Shown: positions 50,207 through 58,943 of the stretch, one piece after another
Numbering within the stretch: position 1 is the stretch's first letter
Layout of the letters: every line of letters starts with the position of its first letter
Source: Arthrobacter crusticola
Lineage (GTDB): Bacteria > Actinomycetota > Actinomycetes > Actinomycetales > Micrococcaceae
Direction of reading: 5' to 3'
Assembly (NCBI RefSeq): GCF_004357995.1
Contig: NZ_SMTK01000002.1
Coordinates: 682,001-746,000 of the forward strand
Length of the DNA: 64,000 nucleotides
Made by a program: the position numbers and the translations under genes
The notes under the pieces: model-generated
What the model was told of the DNA's origin: nothing
Databases searched by the model: none
The model's input: only the letters and a program-made list of their open reading frames with translations

Positions 50207-51062
50207 GGCGCCGGCCGACCCTGTCGGGCCGTGGTCCTTCCGTGTCCTCGAACAGCAGGACACCGCGGCCCTGTGGACCCTCGTAAACCGCGACCCGGTG
50301 GCGAACGTCTTCCTCGCCGCGCACCTCGAAGGCACCGGAAGCGCTGCGGGCTCGGCGGTGGGCGGCCACATTGTGGGCATGTACCGGAACGGGGAGCTCG
50401 AGTGCGCCTGCTGGGCCGGGGTGAACCTCATCCCTGTCGGCGTGACCGGAGAGACCGGCGCCGAGTTCGGCGAGCATCTGGGCCGCTCGGGCCGCAGCTT
50501 CTCCTCGATCTTCGGACCGGCCGCCGGCGTGCTGGGGCTGTGGTCAACCCTTCAGGACTATTCCTCCGAGCCGTTCGATCTGCGCCCGGTCCAGCCGCTG
50601 CTCACGCTGGACACCGACCCCGCGGTTGAGCCGGCGGAAGGAATACGCTTCACCCGGCCCGACGAGCTGGATGTCCTGCTGCCTGCGTGCGCCGCGATGT
50701 TCGAGGAGGAGGTCGGCTACTCGCCCTACATCGGCGGTACCGAACACTACCGCCGCCGCGTCGCCTCGCTCATCCGCAGGAAACACTCCCTGGCCGCGTT
50801 CGCGGACGACGGAGCGGTGATCTTCAAGGCGGAACTCGGCACTGTCTCATCACAGGCCGTCCAGGTCCAGGGCGTATGGATGAATCCGGACTACCGCGGC
50901 AGGGGCCTGAGCGCCGGATACATGGCGGCCGTGGCCGTTGCGGCCCGAGCCCTCGCGCCGACGGTCAGCCTCTACGTCAACTCCTACAACGCCCGCGCCA
51001 TCGCCTCCTACCGCCGGGTGGGATTCACCGAGGCCGGAACCTTCGCCACCGTCCTGCTCTGA
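50160..51062 (+). CDS. GNAT family N-acetyltransferase (DUF4081-GNAT type)
   Basis: Two-domain protein of 300 residues. The N-terminal half (about 20-145, [32 protein letters not shown]) is the DUF4081-type domain; the C-terminal half is a GNAT domain with [44 protein letters not shown] (acetyl-CoA loop RGRGLS) and [32 protein letters not shown]. This gene normally sits between ispG and proS in actinobacteria; substrate unknown. The ATG at 50160 has GGGGGAG before it, so the 47-base overlap with ispG is real. Confidence 0.85.
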   Translation: MAKMLSRVAPWLPLAKAPADPVGPWSFRVLEQQDTAALWTLVNRDPVANVFLAAHLEGTGSAAGSAVGGHIVGMYRNGELECACWAGVNLIPVGVTGETGAEFGEHLGRSGRSFSSIFGPAAGVLGLWSTLQDYSSEPFDLRPVQPLLTLDTDPAVEPAEGIRFTRPDELDVLLPACAAMFEEEVGYSPYIGGTEHYRRRVASLIRRKHSLAAFADDGAVIFKAELGTVSSQAVQVQGVWMNPDYRGRGLSAGYMAAVAVAARALAPTVSLYVNSYNARAIASYRRVGFTEAGTFATVLL

Positions 51063-51151
51063 CACCTGCTCTCCTGCGCACCGGCCACTCCACTGTCGGG
51101 GAGGCAGGGCTGCGGCTGCGGCGGCTGTCGTTGCCGGAGCGCCGGAGCCGA

Positions 51152-51157
51152 TAGATT
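51152..51157 (+). promoter_or_regulatory. possible -10 box of proS
   Basis: TAGATT at 51152-51157 (TAnnnT) with TTGCCG at 51131-51136 upstream; the 15-bp spacing is short. It would give a leader of about 50 bases containing CCCCG-CCCGGT-CGGGG. Confidence 0.35.
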
Positions 51158-51214
51158 GGTACCTGTTGTTCCCCGCCCGGTCGGGGCCTGTCTCGAAGAA
51201 ACGGATTCCCCAGC

Positions 51215-53014
51215 GTGGTCCTACGACTTTCAACCCTTTTCCTGCGCACCCTGCGTGAAGACCCTGCCGAAGCCGAAGTGGCAAGCCACCGGCTGCTGGT
51301 GCGCGCCGGCTACATCCGGCGGGCCGCGCCGGGGATCTACAGCTGGCTGCCGCTGGGCCTGAAAGTCCTGGGCCGGGTTGAAGCGATCATCCGTGAGGAG
51401 ATGGCGGCCATCGGCGCGCAGGAGGTCCACTTTCCGGCCCTGCTGCCGAAGGAACCCTACGAGGTGACGAACCGGTGGACCGAGTACGGCGACGGCATCT
51501 TCCGCCTGCAGGACCGCAAGGGCGCCGACTACCTCCTGGCCCCCACCCACGAGGAAATGTTCACGCTGCTGGTGAAGGACCTCTACAACTCCTACAAGGA
51601 CCTCCCGGTCAGCCTCTACCAGATCCAGAACAAGTACCGCGACGAGGCCCGGCCCCGCGCCGGTCTGCTGCGCGGCCGCGAATTCATCATGAAGGACTCC
51701 TACTCCTTCGACATCGACGACGCCGGCCTTGACCGCAGCTACCAGCTGCACCGGCAGGCCTACCTGCGCATCTTCGAACGCCTCGGGCTCGAGGTCATCC
51801 CGGTGACGGCGACCTCCGGCGCCATGGGCGGCTCCAAGAGCGAGGAATTCCTCCACCCCACCGACATCGGCGAGGACACCTTCGTGCGCTCCGCCGGAGG
51901 CTACACCGCGAACGTCGAGGCCGTCACAACCGTCGTGCCCCCCGCCATCGACTACTCCGGCGCCCCGGCGGCCGAGGTGCTCGACACCCCCGACACCCCC
52001 ACCATCGAGACGCTGGTGAACTCCGCCAATGCGGTTGCGCCGCGGGACGGGGGGCCCTGGACGGCTGCTGACACCCTCAAGAACGTCGTCCTTGCCGCCA
52101 TGCTGCCCACCGGCGGCCGCGAGATCTTCGTGGTCGGTGTGCCCGGGGACCGCACCGTCGACCTCAAGCGCATGGAGGCCACCATCGGCACCCACCTCGA
52201 GGTGGGCGGCGAGGTCGCCGTCGAAGCCGCAACCGATGAGGACCTCAAGAAGCACCCCGGCCTGGTGAAGGGCTACATCGGCCCGGGTGAAAGCCTCGAC
52301 GGAGCCGTCCTCGGGCTGAAGGGCAGCACCGGGCTGCGCTACCTCGTCGACCCGCGCGTTGTCTCCGGCACCACCTGGATCACCGGCGCGAACCAGCCCG
52401 GAAGGCACGTCTTCGGGCTCGTCGCGGGCCGCGACTTCGCCTGGGACGGCGTCATCGAGGCCGTCGAGGTCCGCGAAGGCGATGAGGCCCCGGACGGCTC
52501 CGGGCCGCTGGAGGCCGCCCGCGGCATCGAAATGGGCCACATCTTCCAGCTCGGCCGCAAGTACACCGAGGCCCTCGGCCTGAAGGTCCTCGACGCCAAC
52601 GGCAAGCTGGCCACCGTCACCATGGGCTCCTACGGCGTGGGCGTCACCCGGGCCGTTGCCGCGCTGGCCGAGTCCAACCACGACGACAAGGGCCTGATCT
52701 GGCCCCGCAACGTCGCCCCCGCCGATGTGCACATCGTTGCCACCGGCAAGGGCGAGGAAATCTTCGCCGCCGCCGCACAGCTCGCGGGCGACCTCGAGGC
52801 CGCCGGCTTCGACGTGATGTACGACGACCGGCCCAAGGTCTCACCGGGCGTGAAGTTCGGCGACGCCGAACTGATCGGCGTCCCCACGATCGTCGTAGTG
52901 GGCCGCGGCCTGGCCGACGGCGTGATCGAGGTGAAGGACCGGCGGACCGGAGAGGCCACAACGGTCGCCGTCGGCGAGGCGCTGGAGCACCTGCGCACCG
53001 TCCTGAACGGCTAG
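51215..53014 (+). CDS. proS: prolyl-tRNA synthetase
   Basis: Class II ProRS of the bacterial type, 599 residues. [46 protein letters not shown] (motif 1 region), [58 protein letters not shown] (motif 2), an editing insertion (about 230-400), [16 protein letters not shown] (motif 3) and an anticodon-binding domain from about 490. The start is GTG at 51215, with no clear ribosome site. Confidence 0.97.
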   Translation: MVLRLSTLFLRTLREDPAEAEVASHRLLVRAGYIRRAAPGIYSWLPLGLKVLGRVEAIIREEMAAIGAQEVHFPALLPKEPYEVTNRWTEYGDGIFRLQDRKGADYLLAPTHEEMFTLLVKDLYNSYKDLPVSLYQIQNKYRDEARPRAGLLRGREFIMKDSYSFDIDDAGLDRSYQLHRQAYLRIFERLGLEVIPVTATSGAMGGSKSEEFLHPTDIGEDTFVRSAGGYTANVEAVTTVVPPAIDYSGAPAAEVLDTPDTPTIETLVNSANAVAPRDGGPWTAADTLKNVVLAAMLPTGGREIFVVGVPGDRTVDLKRMEATIGTHLEVGGEVAVEAATDEDLKKHPGLVKGYIGPGESLDGAVLGLKGSTGLRYLVDPRVVSGTTWITGANQPGRHVFGLVAGRDFAWDGVIEAVEVREGDEAPDGSGPLEAARGIEMGHIFQLGRKYTEALGLKVLDANGKLATVTMGSYGVGVTRAVAALAESNHDDKGLIWPRNVAPADVHIVATGKGEEIFAAAAQLAGDLEAAGFDVMYDDRPKVSPGVKFGDAELIGVPTIVVVGRGLADGVIEVKDRRTGEATTVAVGEALEHLRTVLNG

Positions 53015-53019
53015 CCCAG

Positions 53020-53829
53020 GTGGTCTCAGGGCTCGAGGAGATCGAGCTGGCGACGGTCCTCCTGGTGCTCGTCGCCGGCCTGGCCGCCGGCTGGATCGAC
53101 GCCGTTGTCGGCGGGGGAGGGCTGCTCCAACTGCCGGCGCTGCTCCTGGTGCCGGGCATCACGCCCGTCCAGGCGCTGGCGACGAACAAGATGGGCTCGA
53201 TCTTCGGCACCACGACGAGCGCCATCACCTACTACCGCCGTGCCCACCCCGACCTGCGCACCGCCGTTCCCATGGCGCTGATCGCGCTGGCGGGCAGCTT
53301 CGGCGGGGCGGTGCTGGCGGCCTCGCTGCCCTCGTCGGTGTTCAAGCCGATCATCGTCGCGGCCCTGATCGCCGTCGCGGTCTTCACCGCCCTGCGGCCC
53401 ACCGTCGGAACCCTGACGAAGCTTAAGTATTCGGGCCGGCGGCACTACGGAACCGCGGGGGCCATCGGCGGGGTAATCGGGTTCTATGACGGACTGATCG
53501 GCCCGGGCACCGGCTCCTTCCTCGTTATCGCGATGGTGACGCTGCTCGGCTACAGCTTCCTGGGCGCGAGCGCGAAGGCCAAGATCGTCAACATGGCCAC
53601 CAACTTCGGCGCCCTGGTGTTCTTCCTGCCGCACGGCTCGATCCTGTGGGGCCTCGGGCTCCTGCTGGGGGCGGCCAATATGGTCGGCGGGTATCTCGGC
53701 TCCCGGATGGCCATCACCCAGGGGAGCCGGTTCATCCGCATCATTTTCCTCGTCGTGGTCGGCGCCCTGATCGTGAAGCTCGGCTACGACGTGTGGATCG
53801 AAAACGTCAGGCCGTTCACGGAGCGCTGA
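53020..53829 (+). CDS. TSUP (TauE/SafE) family membrane transporter
   Basis: Membrane protein of 269 residues with about seven to eight helices and the TSUP pattern: LVAGLAAGWIDAVVGGGGLLQLPALLL at the start with the conserved G-x-x-D/G-G-G-G loop, ATNKMGSIFGTTTSA, and its second-half repeat GAIGGVIGFYDGLIGPGTGSFLVIAMVTLLGYSFLGASAKAKIVNMATNFGAL. Likely exports sulfite, sulfoacetate or another organosulfur anion; not determinable. The start GTG at 53020 is five bases past the proS stop. Its end overlaps the convergent kinase gene by 14 bases. Confidence 0.85.
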   Translation: MVSGLEEIELATVLLVLVAGLAAGWIDAVVGGGGLLQLPALLLVPGITPVQALATNKMGSIFGTTTSAITYYRRAHPDLRTAVPMALIALAGSFGGAVLAASLPSSVFKPIIVAALIAVAVFTALRPTVGTLTKLKYSGRRHYGTAGAIGGVIGFYDGLIGPGTGSFLVIAMVTLLGYSFLGASAKAKIVNMATNFGALVFFLPHGSILWGLGLLLGAANMVGGYLGSRMAITQGSRFIRIIFLVVVGALIVKLGYDVWIENVRPFTER

Positions 53830-54838
53830 GCAGGTGCGCCGGCGGCAGGTCCGGCAGCGTCCGGCCCAGCAGCGAACTTGCCACCCACAGGGACCGCCTC
53901 GCGTCGCCCGGCGAGCCGGTCTCAAGGTAGTAGAGGGCGTTGCGCACTTCCCGCACCACTGCCCAGTCGCGGGCCAGTTCCGGATCCAGGCCGGCCGCTG
54001 CGGCCAGCGCGGCGCACCGCAGGCGCAGCTGCCCGGGCGCATCGGCGGCGGGGAGGTCACCGATCCGGTTCCACAGCATGGGTGCGACGGCGTACTCGGC
54101 GTCCCCGAGCAGGGGCTTGGGATCGATGGCCACGAAGCCGCCGGCCGACGGCTGCTCCGCTACATCCCCGGCCTCCGGCGTGGGGCGGGCCAGGATGTTC
54201 CCGTAGTGAAGGTCCGAATGCACCAGCACGTCCCGCGCCGAGCGCCGGCCCACGGCTCCACGCACCTGGCAGGTTTCGAGGGCGTGCTCGAGCAGCCACC
54301 GCGGGAACGGCCTGCCGGCGGCCTCCCAGTCCGCGGGCAGGGTATCGGTCCAGGTCTCGGCCTCGGGGGCGAGCGCGGGGATTTGTGCCCACTCGCTCCG
54401 CCCGTCCGGGCGCAGGGACAACCGCCGCACCAGCGCACCCCAGATGGCAGTGGTCTGCTCCAACGGGAGCGACCCGAGCGGGCGGCGCGCATCGAGGCGC
54501 TCCAGCAGCAGCACGGAGTCCGCGGCGTTGAAGGCGAGCAGCCGCACGGCCCCCGCGCCGTCCCACAGCGTGAGCGCCTCGGGCTCGGTACGGGACTCCT
54601 CGTGCGGGACGCCGATCTTCAGTGCGGCCTCTCCGCCGTTCGAGCTGCGTACGGGCAGGACCACCGAGCACTGTCCGGACCACGGCCGCCGGCCGGAGGG
54701 AAGGTCGAGGGTCAGCTCCCACGCTTCGAGGTACCGCTGGAGGATGCCGGGCCAGTTCCGCAGCCAGGCGCTTCCGCCGGGGAGCTGCCGCGCGGCGCGC
54801 TTCAGCCCCTCGGGGAGCTCGACTGCGAAACCTGTCAT
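53816..54838 (-). CDS. APH(6)/streptomycin 6-kinase-like phosphotransferase
   Basis: Phosphotransferase of 340 residues of the APH_6_hur family (PF04655). Catalytic loop DVLVHSDLHYGNILARP (His, Asp and Asn, near 205-220) and metal-binding FVAIDPKPLLGDAEYAVAPMLWNRIGDL. The nucleotide-binding lobe shows ALKIGVPHEESRTEPEALTLWDGAGAVRLL. Family members phosphorylate streptomycin at O-6, but chromosomal copies in actinobacteria often have no proven resistance role. Leftward, ten bases downstream of the VIT gene start side, so possibly part of the same transcript as the VIT and DUF4439 genes. Confidence 0.82.
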   Translation of the reverse strand: MTGFAVELPEGLKRAARQLPGGSAWLRNWPGILQRYLEAWELTLDLPSGRRPWSGQCSVVLPVRSSNGGEAALKIGVPHEESRTEPEALTLWDGAGAVRLLAFNAADSVLLLERLDARRPLGSLPLEQTTAIWGALVRRLSLRPDGRSEWAQIPALAPEAETWTDTLPADWEAAGRPFPRWLLEHALETCQVRGAVGRRSARDVLVHSDLHYGNILARPTPEAGDVAEQPSAGGFVAIDPKPLLGDAEYAVAPMLWNRIGDLPAADAPGQLRLRCAALAAAAGLDPELARDWAVVREVRNALYYLETGSPGDARRSLWVASSLLGRTLPDLPPAHLLSAP

Positions 54839-54847
54839 TCCAGCACG

Positions 54848-55570
54848 CTATACGAGATTCGTGGCCCCGAGCAGATTTCCGATCAGGAAGGTGGCCGAGA
54901 GGGCGAGGAACCCTCCGACAACGACCCTCAGCGCGGCGCGCAGCTTCGACCCGCCGCCCACCTGTGCTCCGAGGCCGCCGGTCAGGGCAAGGGCCACGAG
55001 GACGGCGGCGAAGGTGACAGGAACCCGCAGCCCGGTCGGGGGAAGCATGATGGCGATCAGCGGCAGCAGGGCTCCGACAGTGAAGGCCACGGCCGAGGCG
55101 AAGGCGGCGTGCCACGGGCTGACGACGTCGTCCTCTTCGATACCGAGCTCCGCCGAAAGGTGTGCGCCGAGCGCGTCCCTTTCGGTGAGTTCGACCGCCA
55201 CCGTCATCGCGGTCTCAGCGCTGAGGCCCTTCGCCTGGTAGAGGCCGGCCAGCTCGAGCAGTTCCTCCTCCGGCTCCTCCTCAAGCTCACGGCGTTCCTT
55301 CTCGATCAGGGCCCGCTGGCTGTCACTCTGGCTGCTCACCGACACGTACTCGCCAAGGGCCATTGAGAGGGCTCCGCCGACGAGGGCCGCCACACCGGCG
55401 GTGAGGATGGGCCCGGAGGCGGTGGTCACCCCGGCGACTCCGACGACGACGGCGGCCACCGAGACGATGCCGTCGTTTGCCCCGAGGACTCCCGCCCGCA
55501 GGCGGTTCAGCCGTTGGGCGAGTGCGCCCCGGTGCGGTTCGCCGTCGTGGAAGGCATCATTTCCGCTCAT
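54848..55570 (-). CDS. VIT1/CCC1 family Fe/Mn transporter
   Basis: Membrane protein of 240 residues. Helix 1 with LRAGVLGANDGIVSVAAVVVGVAG, helix 2 with GALSMALGEYVSVSSQSDSQRALIEKERRELEEEPEEELLELAGLYQAKGLS, where the Glu-rich cytosolic segment is the metal-binding domain of VIT proteins, then three more helices. It moves Fe(II) or Mn(II) out of the cytosol in known members. The start overlaps the DUF4439 stop (ATGA), indicating coupled translation with that ferritin-like protein. Confidence 0.88.
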   Translation of the reverse strand: MSGNDAFHDGEPHRGALAQRLNRLRAGVLGANDGIVSVAAVVVGVAGVTTASGPILTAGVAALVGGALSMALGEYVSVSSQSDSQRALIEKERRELEEEPEEELLELAGLYQAKGLSAETAMTVAVELTERDALGAHLSAELGIEEDDVVSPWHAAFASAVAFTVGALLPLIAIMLPPTGLRVPVTFAAVLVALALTGGLGAQVGGGSKLRAALRVVVGGFLALSATFLIGNLLGATNLV

Positions 55571-56652
55571 GGTTTCCCAGTATCCTCCGCATTGGGTTCC
55601 TCGGTGCTTCCCGCCGTGGGCAGTGCCTGCTCCTCGACGGGAATGCCGGGGAAGGGCTCCGCGACGCCGTCCAGGGCGAAGCTGCGCTGGACGGCGGTGG
55701 TGAGCCGCCCGACCGCCCAGCCACGGAGCGCCGGCCCGCCCGCGCCGACCACCGAACCATAGAAGACGCTCAACTCCTGCTCCAGCCGCGCGATGCCTGC
55801 CGCGGGGTCGGCGAGGAACTCCGGGGCCAGTGCATACGCCGGGGGAAGCGGCGCCGGTGCGGCGCAGAGCGCGGCCAGTGCCGAGGAGGCCGCCGCGGCG
55901 ACCGCCGCATGCTCCCGGGAGGCCGCCAGCAGCGGCTCCGGATCGGGCAGCCGTGCCGCGGCCACCTCATAGGCGTAGACGGCCCGGTCCTCGGTGCGGA
56001 CGGCCGACAGTAGTGCGCGGCGCTGTCCGGCACTGCCCCGGGGTTCATCCGTGCACGCCGGACCGTCGGCTGCGTCAAGGCCGGCCGCAGCGGGAGCCTC
56101 GACCGGCAGGCCCAGCAGGGTGCGCAGGGAGGCCGCCTGCTGCCACTGGCTGCTGCCGACCGATGCGAGAAGCCTCGCGATTCCCGGCTCGGCCTTGACC
56201 GCGTCGGAGAGGTTATCACCGGCCGACGCCGCGAGGTCCTCCAGGAACCCTGCAGGTGTCACTGGCGTGGAGGTGCCCTCAGCGGCGGTCGCCTCCGGAG
56301 CGCCGGACCGGGTGCCGGAAGAGGAGCCCTGGGCGCTCTCCGGGCCGGCGGGGGCGAGGCCGTGCGCCTGCGCCGCAAGCAGCTCCGCGGCCTCGGCGTA
56401 ACCGGCCGCGGGCGCGGAGCGGGCGAGTACGGCGGCGTCGGCGGCGAGGTCCCGGGCGCGGTCGGCGGCGGCCTGCTGGGCCCGTTCCGTGAAGGTCGGT
56501 TCCGGCCCGCCGCGCGGGGTCAGGGCGGTGACACCGGCGCCGGTCACCAGCAGGAAAACCAGCACCGGCACCAGGAGCCCGGCCATCCGGGAACCCACCG
56601 GAGGGGTGCCCTTTTTCCCGGTGCTGCGCTGGCGGGGCGGGGGTGTCGTCAC
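55567..56652 (-). CDS. DUF4439 (ferritin-like) membrane-anchored protein
   Basis: Protein of 361 residues with one N-terminal membrane helix (MAGLLVPVLVFLLVTGAGVTAL, about 23-44) and an outside domain. From about 205 on, the segment RALLSAVRTEDRAVYAYEVAAARLPDPEPLLAASREHAAVAAAASSALAALC has the helical ferritin-like DUF4439 pattern with Glu, Tyr and His residues in place. The middle is Ala/Ser/Pro-rich. The family is found just upstream of rimP in many actinobacteria; function unproved. It overlaps the VIT metal transporter start, and both run opposite to rimP. Confidence 0.75.
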   Translation of the reverse strand: MTTPPPRQRSTGKKGTPPVGSRMAGLLVPVLVFLLVTGAGVTALTPRGGPEPTFTERAQQAAADRARDLAADAAVLARSAPAAGYAEAAELLAAQAHGLAPAGPESAQGSSSGTRSGAPEATAAEGTSTPVTPAGFLEDLAASAGDNLSDAVKAEPGIARLLASVGSSQWQQAASLRTLLGLPVEAPAAAGLDAADGPACTDEPRGSAGQRRALLSAVRTEDRAVYAYEVAAARLPDPEPLLAASREHAAVAAAASSALAALCAAPAPLPPAYALAPEFLADPAAGIARLEQELSVFYGSVVGAGGPALRGWAVGRLTTAVQRSFALDGVAEPFPGIPVEEQALPTAGSTEEPNAEDTGKP

Positions 56653-56757
56653 AGGAAGAGATCATGTCATGATCGAGCCGGTTTGAGCCGCCGATACATC
56701 TGCGCCTGATGAAAGTCGGTACTCTTGGAGCACAACATCATCGAGTGGGAGGCAGCT

Positions 56758-57387
56758 ATGGCGGTTCGGTCCGGCCAGGGAAATCCGTCGTCGCCGCGCA
56801 AAGCGGCCCGAGATGCCGAGCTGCAGGCGGAAGCGCAGAGACTCCGGGATCTGCTCCAGCCGGTCGTCGAGAAGCACGACCTCTACCTCGAGGACATCGA
56901 CATCAAGACCGCCGGCGTGCAGCGCACCGTCCACGTCATCGTCGATCTCCCGGAGGACCGGCAGGGCGGCATCGGCCTCGACGTCATCTCGAGTGTCTCC
57001 CTGGACCTTTCCGAGGCGATGGACAACGACCCCCACGACGACGGCAGGCCGTACAGCCTCGAAATTTCCTCCCCCGGCGTTTCCCGGCCCCTGACCGAGC
57101 CGCGGCACTGGCGCAGGAACCTCGGCCGGCTCGTCGAGGTGACGCCGACCAGCGGCGACAACGTCGTGGGGCGGCTGCTTGAGGTCTCCGCCGACGGCAT
57201 CCGGCTGCTTCCGCAGCTGCCCGTCAAGAAGGGGATGAAACCCCGCCAGGGCGAACCGATGACCCTTGAATTTTCCCGGATCCTCAAAGGCACGGTGCAG
57301 GTCGAATTTGCACACGCCGAGGATGAACACCACGAAGACAACGCTGCCGACGGTCCGGGCGACCCCGGTCCGGCGCACCCAGCATAA
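56758..57387 (+). CDS. rimP: ribosome maturation factor RimP
   Basis: RimP of 209 residues, needed for 30S assembly. N-terminal alpha/beta domain ([39 protein letters not shown]... [15 protein letters not shown]) and the SH3-like C-terminal domain ([32 protein letters not shown]) are complete, plus an acidic tail. The frame is open from a TTG at 56725, but GGGAGG before the ATG at 56758 fixes the start. First gene of the rimP-nusA-ylxR-infB-rbfA unit. Confidence 0.95.
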   Translation: MAVRSGQGNPSSPRKAARDAELQAEAQRLRDLLQPVVEKHDLYLEDIDIKTAGVQRTVHVIVDLPEDRQGGIGLDVISSVSLDLSEAMDNDPHDDGRPYSLEISSPGVSRPLTEPRHWRRNLGRLVEVTPTSGDNVVGRLLEVSADGIRLLPQLPVKKGMKPRQGEPMTLEFSRILKGTVQVEFAHAEDEHHEDNAADGPGDPGPAHPA

Positions 57388-57398
57388 GGAGTCCCCCA

Positions 57399-58379
57399 AT
57401 GGATATTGATATGAGCGCGCTGAGGCTGCTCGAGCGCGAACGGGAGATCCCGCTTGACCTGCTGATCCCCACGATCGAACAGGCATTGCTCGTGGCCTAC
57501 CACCGCAGCCCCGGCGCCGTGGAGAAGGCGCGGGCCGAACTCGACCGCAAGAACGGGCACGTGACCATCTGGGCGACCGAGGTGGACGACGACGGCGAGC
57601 CTGTCGGCGAGTTCGATGACACGCCCAGCGGTTTCGGGCGCATCGCCGCGAGCACCGCCCGGCAGATCATCCTGCAGCGGCTGCGCGACGCCGAGGACGA
57701 CAACATCCTCGGCGAGTTCCGCGGCAAGGAGGGCGAACTCGTCGCGGGCATGATCCAGCAGGGCAGCAACCCCCACATGATCCAGGTCAACCTCGGCTCG
57801 GTCGAGGCAGTGCTGCCGCCGCCCGAGCAGGTGCCGGGGGAGAAGTACCTTCACGGCACCCGGCTGCGTGCCTTCGTCGTCGACGTCCACCGCGGCATGA
57901 AGGGCCCCTCGATCACCCTGTCCCGCTCGCACCCGGGCCTGGTGCGGAAGCTCTTCGAACTCGAAGTTCCCGAGATCGCGGACAAGACCGTCGAGATTGT
58001 GGCACTTGCCCGCGAGGCAGGTCACCGCACGAAAATCGCCGTCAAGGCCAATGTCCCCGGCGTCAACGCCAAGGGCGCGTGCATCGGAGAGATGGGCTCG
58101 CGCGTGCGGGCGGTCATGAGTGAGCTCAACGACGAAAAGATCGACATCGTCGACTACAGCGACGATGCCGCCACCTTCATCGCCAGCTCGCTGTCGCCGT
58201 CGCGGGTGTCCTCGGTGACGATCACCGACGAGACGACCCGCTCAGCCCGCGTCGTCGTCCCCGACTACCAGCTCTCCCTTGCCATCGGCAAGGAGGGCCA
58301 GAACGCGCGCCTCGCCGCCAAGCTCACCGGTTGGCGCATCGACATCGTTTCGGACGCCGCCCAGCCCGCGAAGGCCTGA
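57399..58379 (+). CDS. nusA: transcription termination/antitermination factor NusA
   Basis: NusA of 326 residues, shorter than the E. coli form because actinobacterial NusA lacks the two C-terminal acidic repeats. N-terminal RNA-polymerase-binding domain (1-105, with [21 protein letters not shown]), S1 domain (about 110-185, [17 protein letters not shown]), and KH1 and KH2 domains ([89 protein letters not shown]). AAGGAG precedes the ATG by eight bases. Confidence 0.97.
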   Translation: MDIDMSALRLLEREREIPLDLLIPTIEQALLVAYHRSPGAVEKARAELDRKNGHVTIWATEVDDDGEPVGEFDDTPSGFGRIAASTARQIILQRLRDAEDDNILGEFRGKEGELVAGMIQQGSNPHMIQVNLGSVEAVLPPPEQVPGEKYLHGTRLRAFVVDVHRGMKGPSITLSRSHPGLVRKLFELEVPEIADKTVEIVALAREAGHRTKIAVKANVPGVNAKGACIGEMGSRVRAVMSELNDEKIDIVDYSDDAATFIASSLSPSRVSSVTITDETTRSARVVVPDYQLSLAIGKEGQNARLAAKLTGWRIDIVSDAAQPAKA

Positions 58380-58415
58380 GCGGGGCGCGGGTAACAACAT
58401 CGTTCGCGGAAGCGG

Positions 58416-58421
58416 TAGAAT
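58416..58421 (+). promoter_or_regulatory. possible -10 box inside the nusA-ylxR gap
   Basis: TAGAAT at 58416-58421 fits TAnnnT and would place a start near 58428, just ahead of GAGGA and the ylxR ATG at 58441. An internal promoter for ylxR-infB is possible; no -35 box is clear. Confidence 0.35.
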
Positions 58422-58440
58422 GAAAGGGACTGAGGATTTC

Positions 58441-58791
58441 ATGCGCCTCGGCGGACCGGGCACGACGGACACGGGATTGCATCCCATCCGGACCTGCGTT
58501 GGCTGCCGGAAGCGCGGGAACCAGTCGGCACTAATGCGGGTGGTGGCCCAGGCAGGCGACGAAGGTAAGGTCGCCGTGCTCGACGCGCACCGCCGGCTGT
58601 CCGGTCGGGGCGCATGGCTGCACCCGGATCCGGCCTGTATGGAAACGGCTCTTCGACGCAAGGCATTTCACCGTGCTTTTCGGGGCGCTGTCGAGACCGG
58701 GCAACTGGCGCTTCAATTCCATGCAGTCACTGGGACCTCCAACGGCCCCAGGCAAGAAACCGTCCTCCCTGAAAGCGGGTCAGAAAACTGA
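58441..58791 (+). CDS. ylxR: YlxR family RNA-binding protein
   Basis: Protein of 116 residues of the YlxR (DUF448) family, found between nusA and infB. HPIRTCVGCRKRGNQSALMRVVA at the start and the RLSGRGAWLHPDPACMETALRRKAFHRAFR segment (GRGA motif, then Cys and basic helix) are diagnostic. In Bacillus and Streptococcus it is a nucleoid- or RNA-associated protein. GAGGA before the ATG at 58441 supports this start; the ATG at 58420 in the same frame lies within the -10-like box. Confidence 0.88.
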   Translation: MRLGGPGTTDTGLHPIRTCVGCRKRGNQSALMRVVAQAGDEGKVAVLDAHRRLSGRGAWLHPDPACMETALRRKAFHRAFRGAVETGQLALQFHAVTGTSNGPRQETVLPESGSEN

Positions 58792-58943
58792 TGGAAACCC
58801 GATGAGTACCCAGCGATGAGTGCCCAACGATGAACAATCCGTTGAGCTCTGCATTCAGCTTCCCGGCTGCCCCGGCAGGCGGGTTCTGCAGTAGGAATTA
58901 GACGGTTCGTACCTGACTCGGTGCGGACCGAGACAGGAGAAAT

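Noticed and set aside
51158-51214. T-box leader before proS
   Set aside because: The leader is only about 50 bases, with no specifier stem or T-box sequence.
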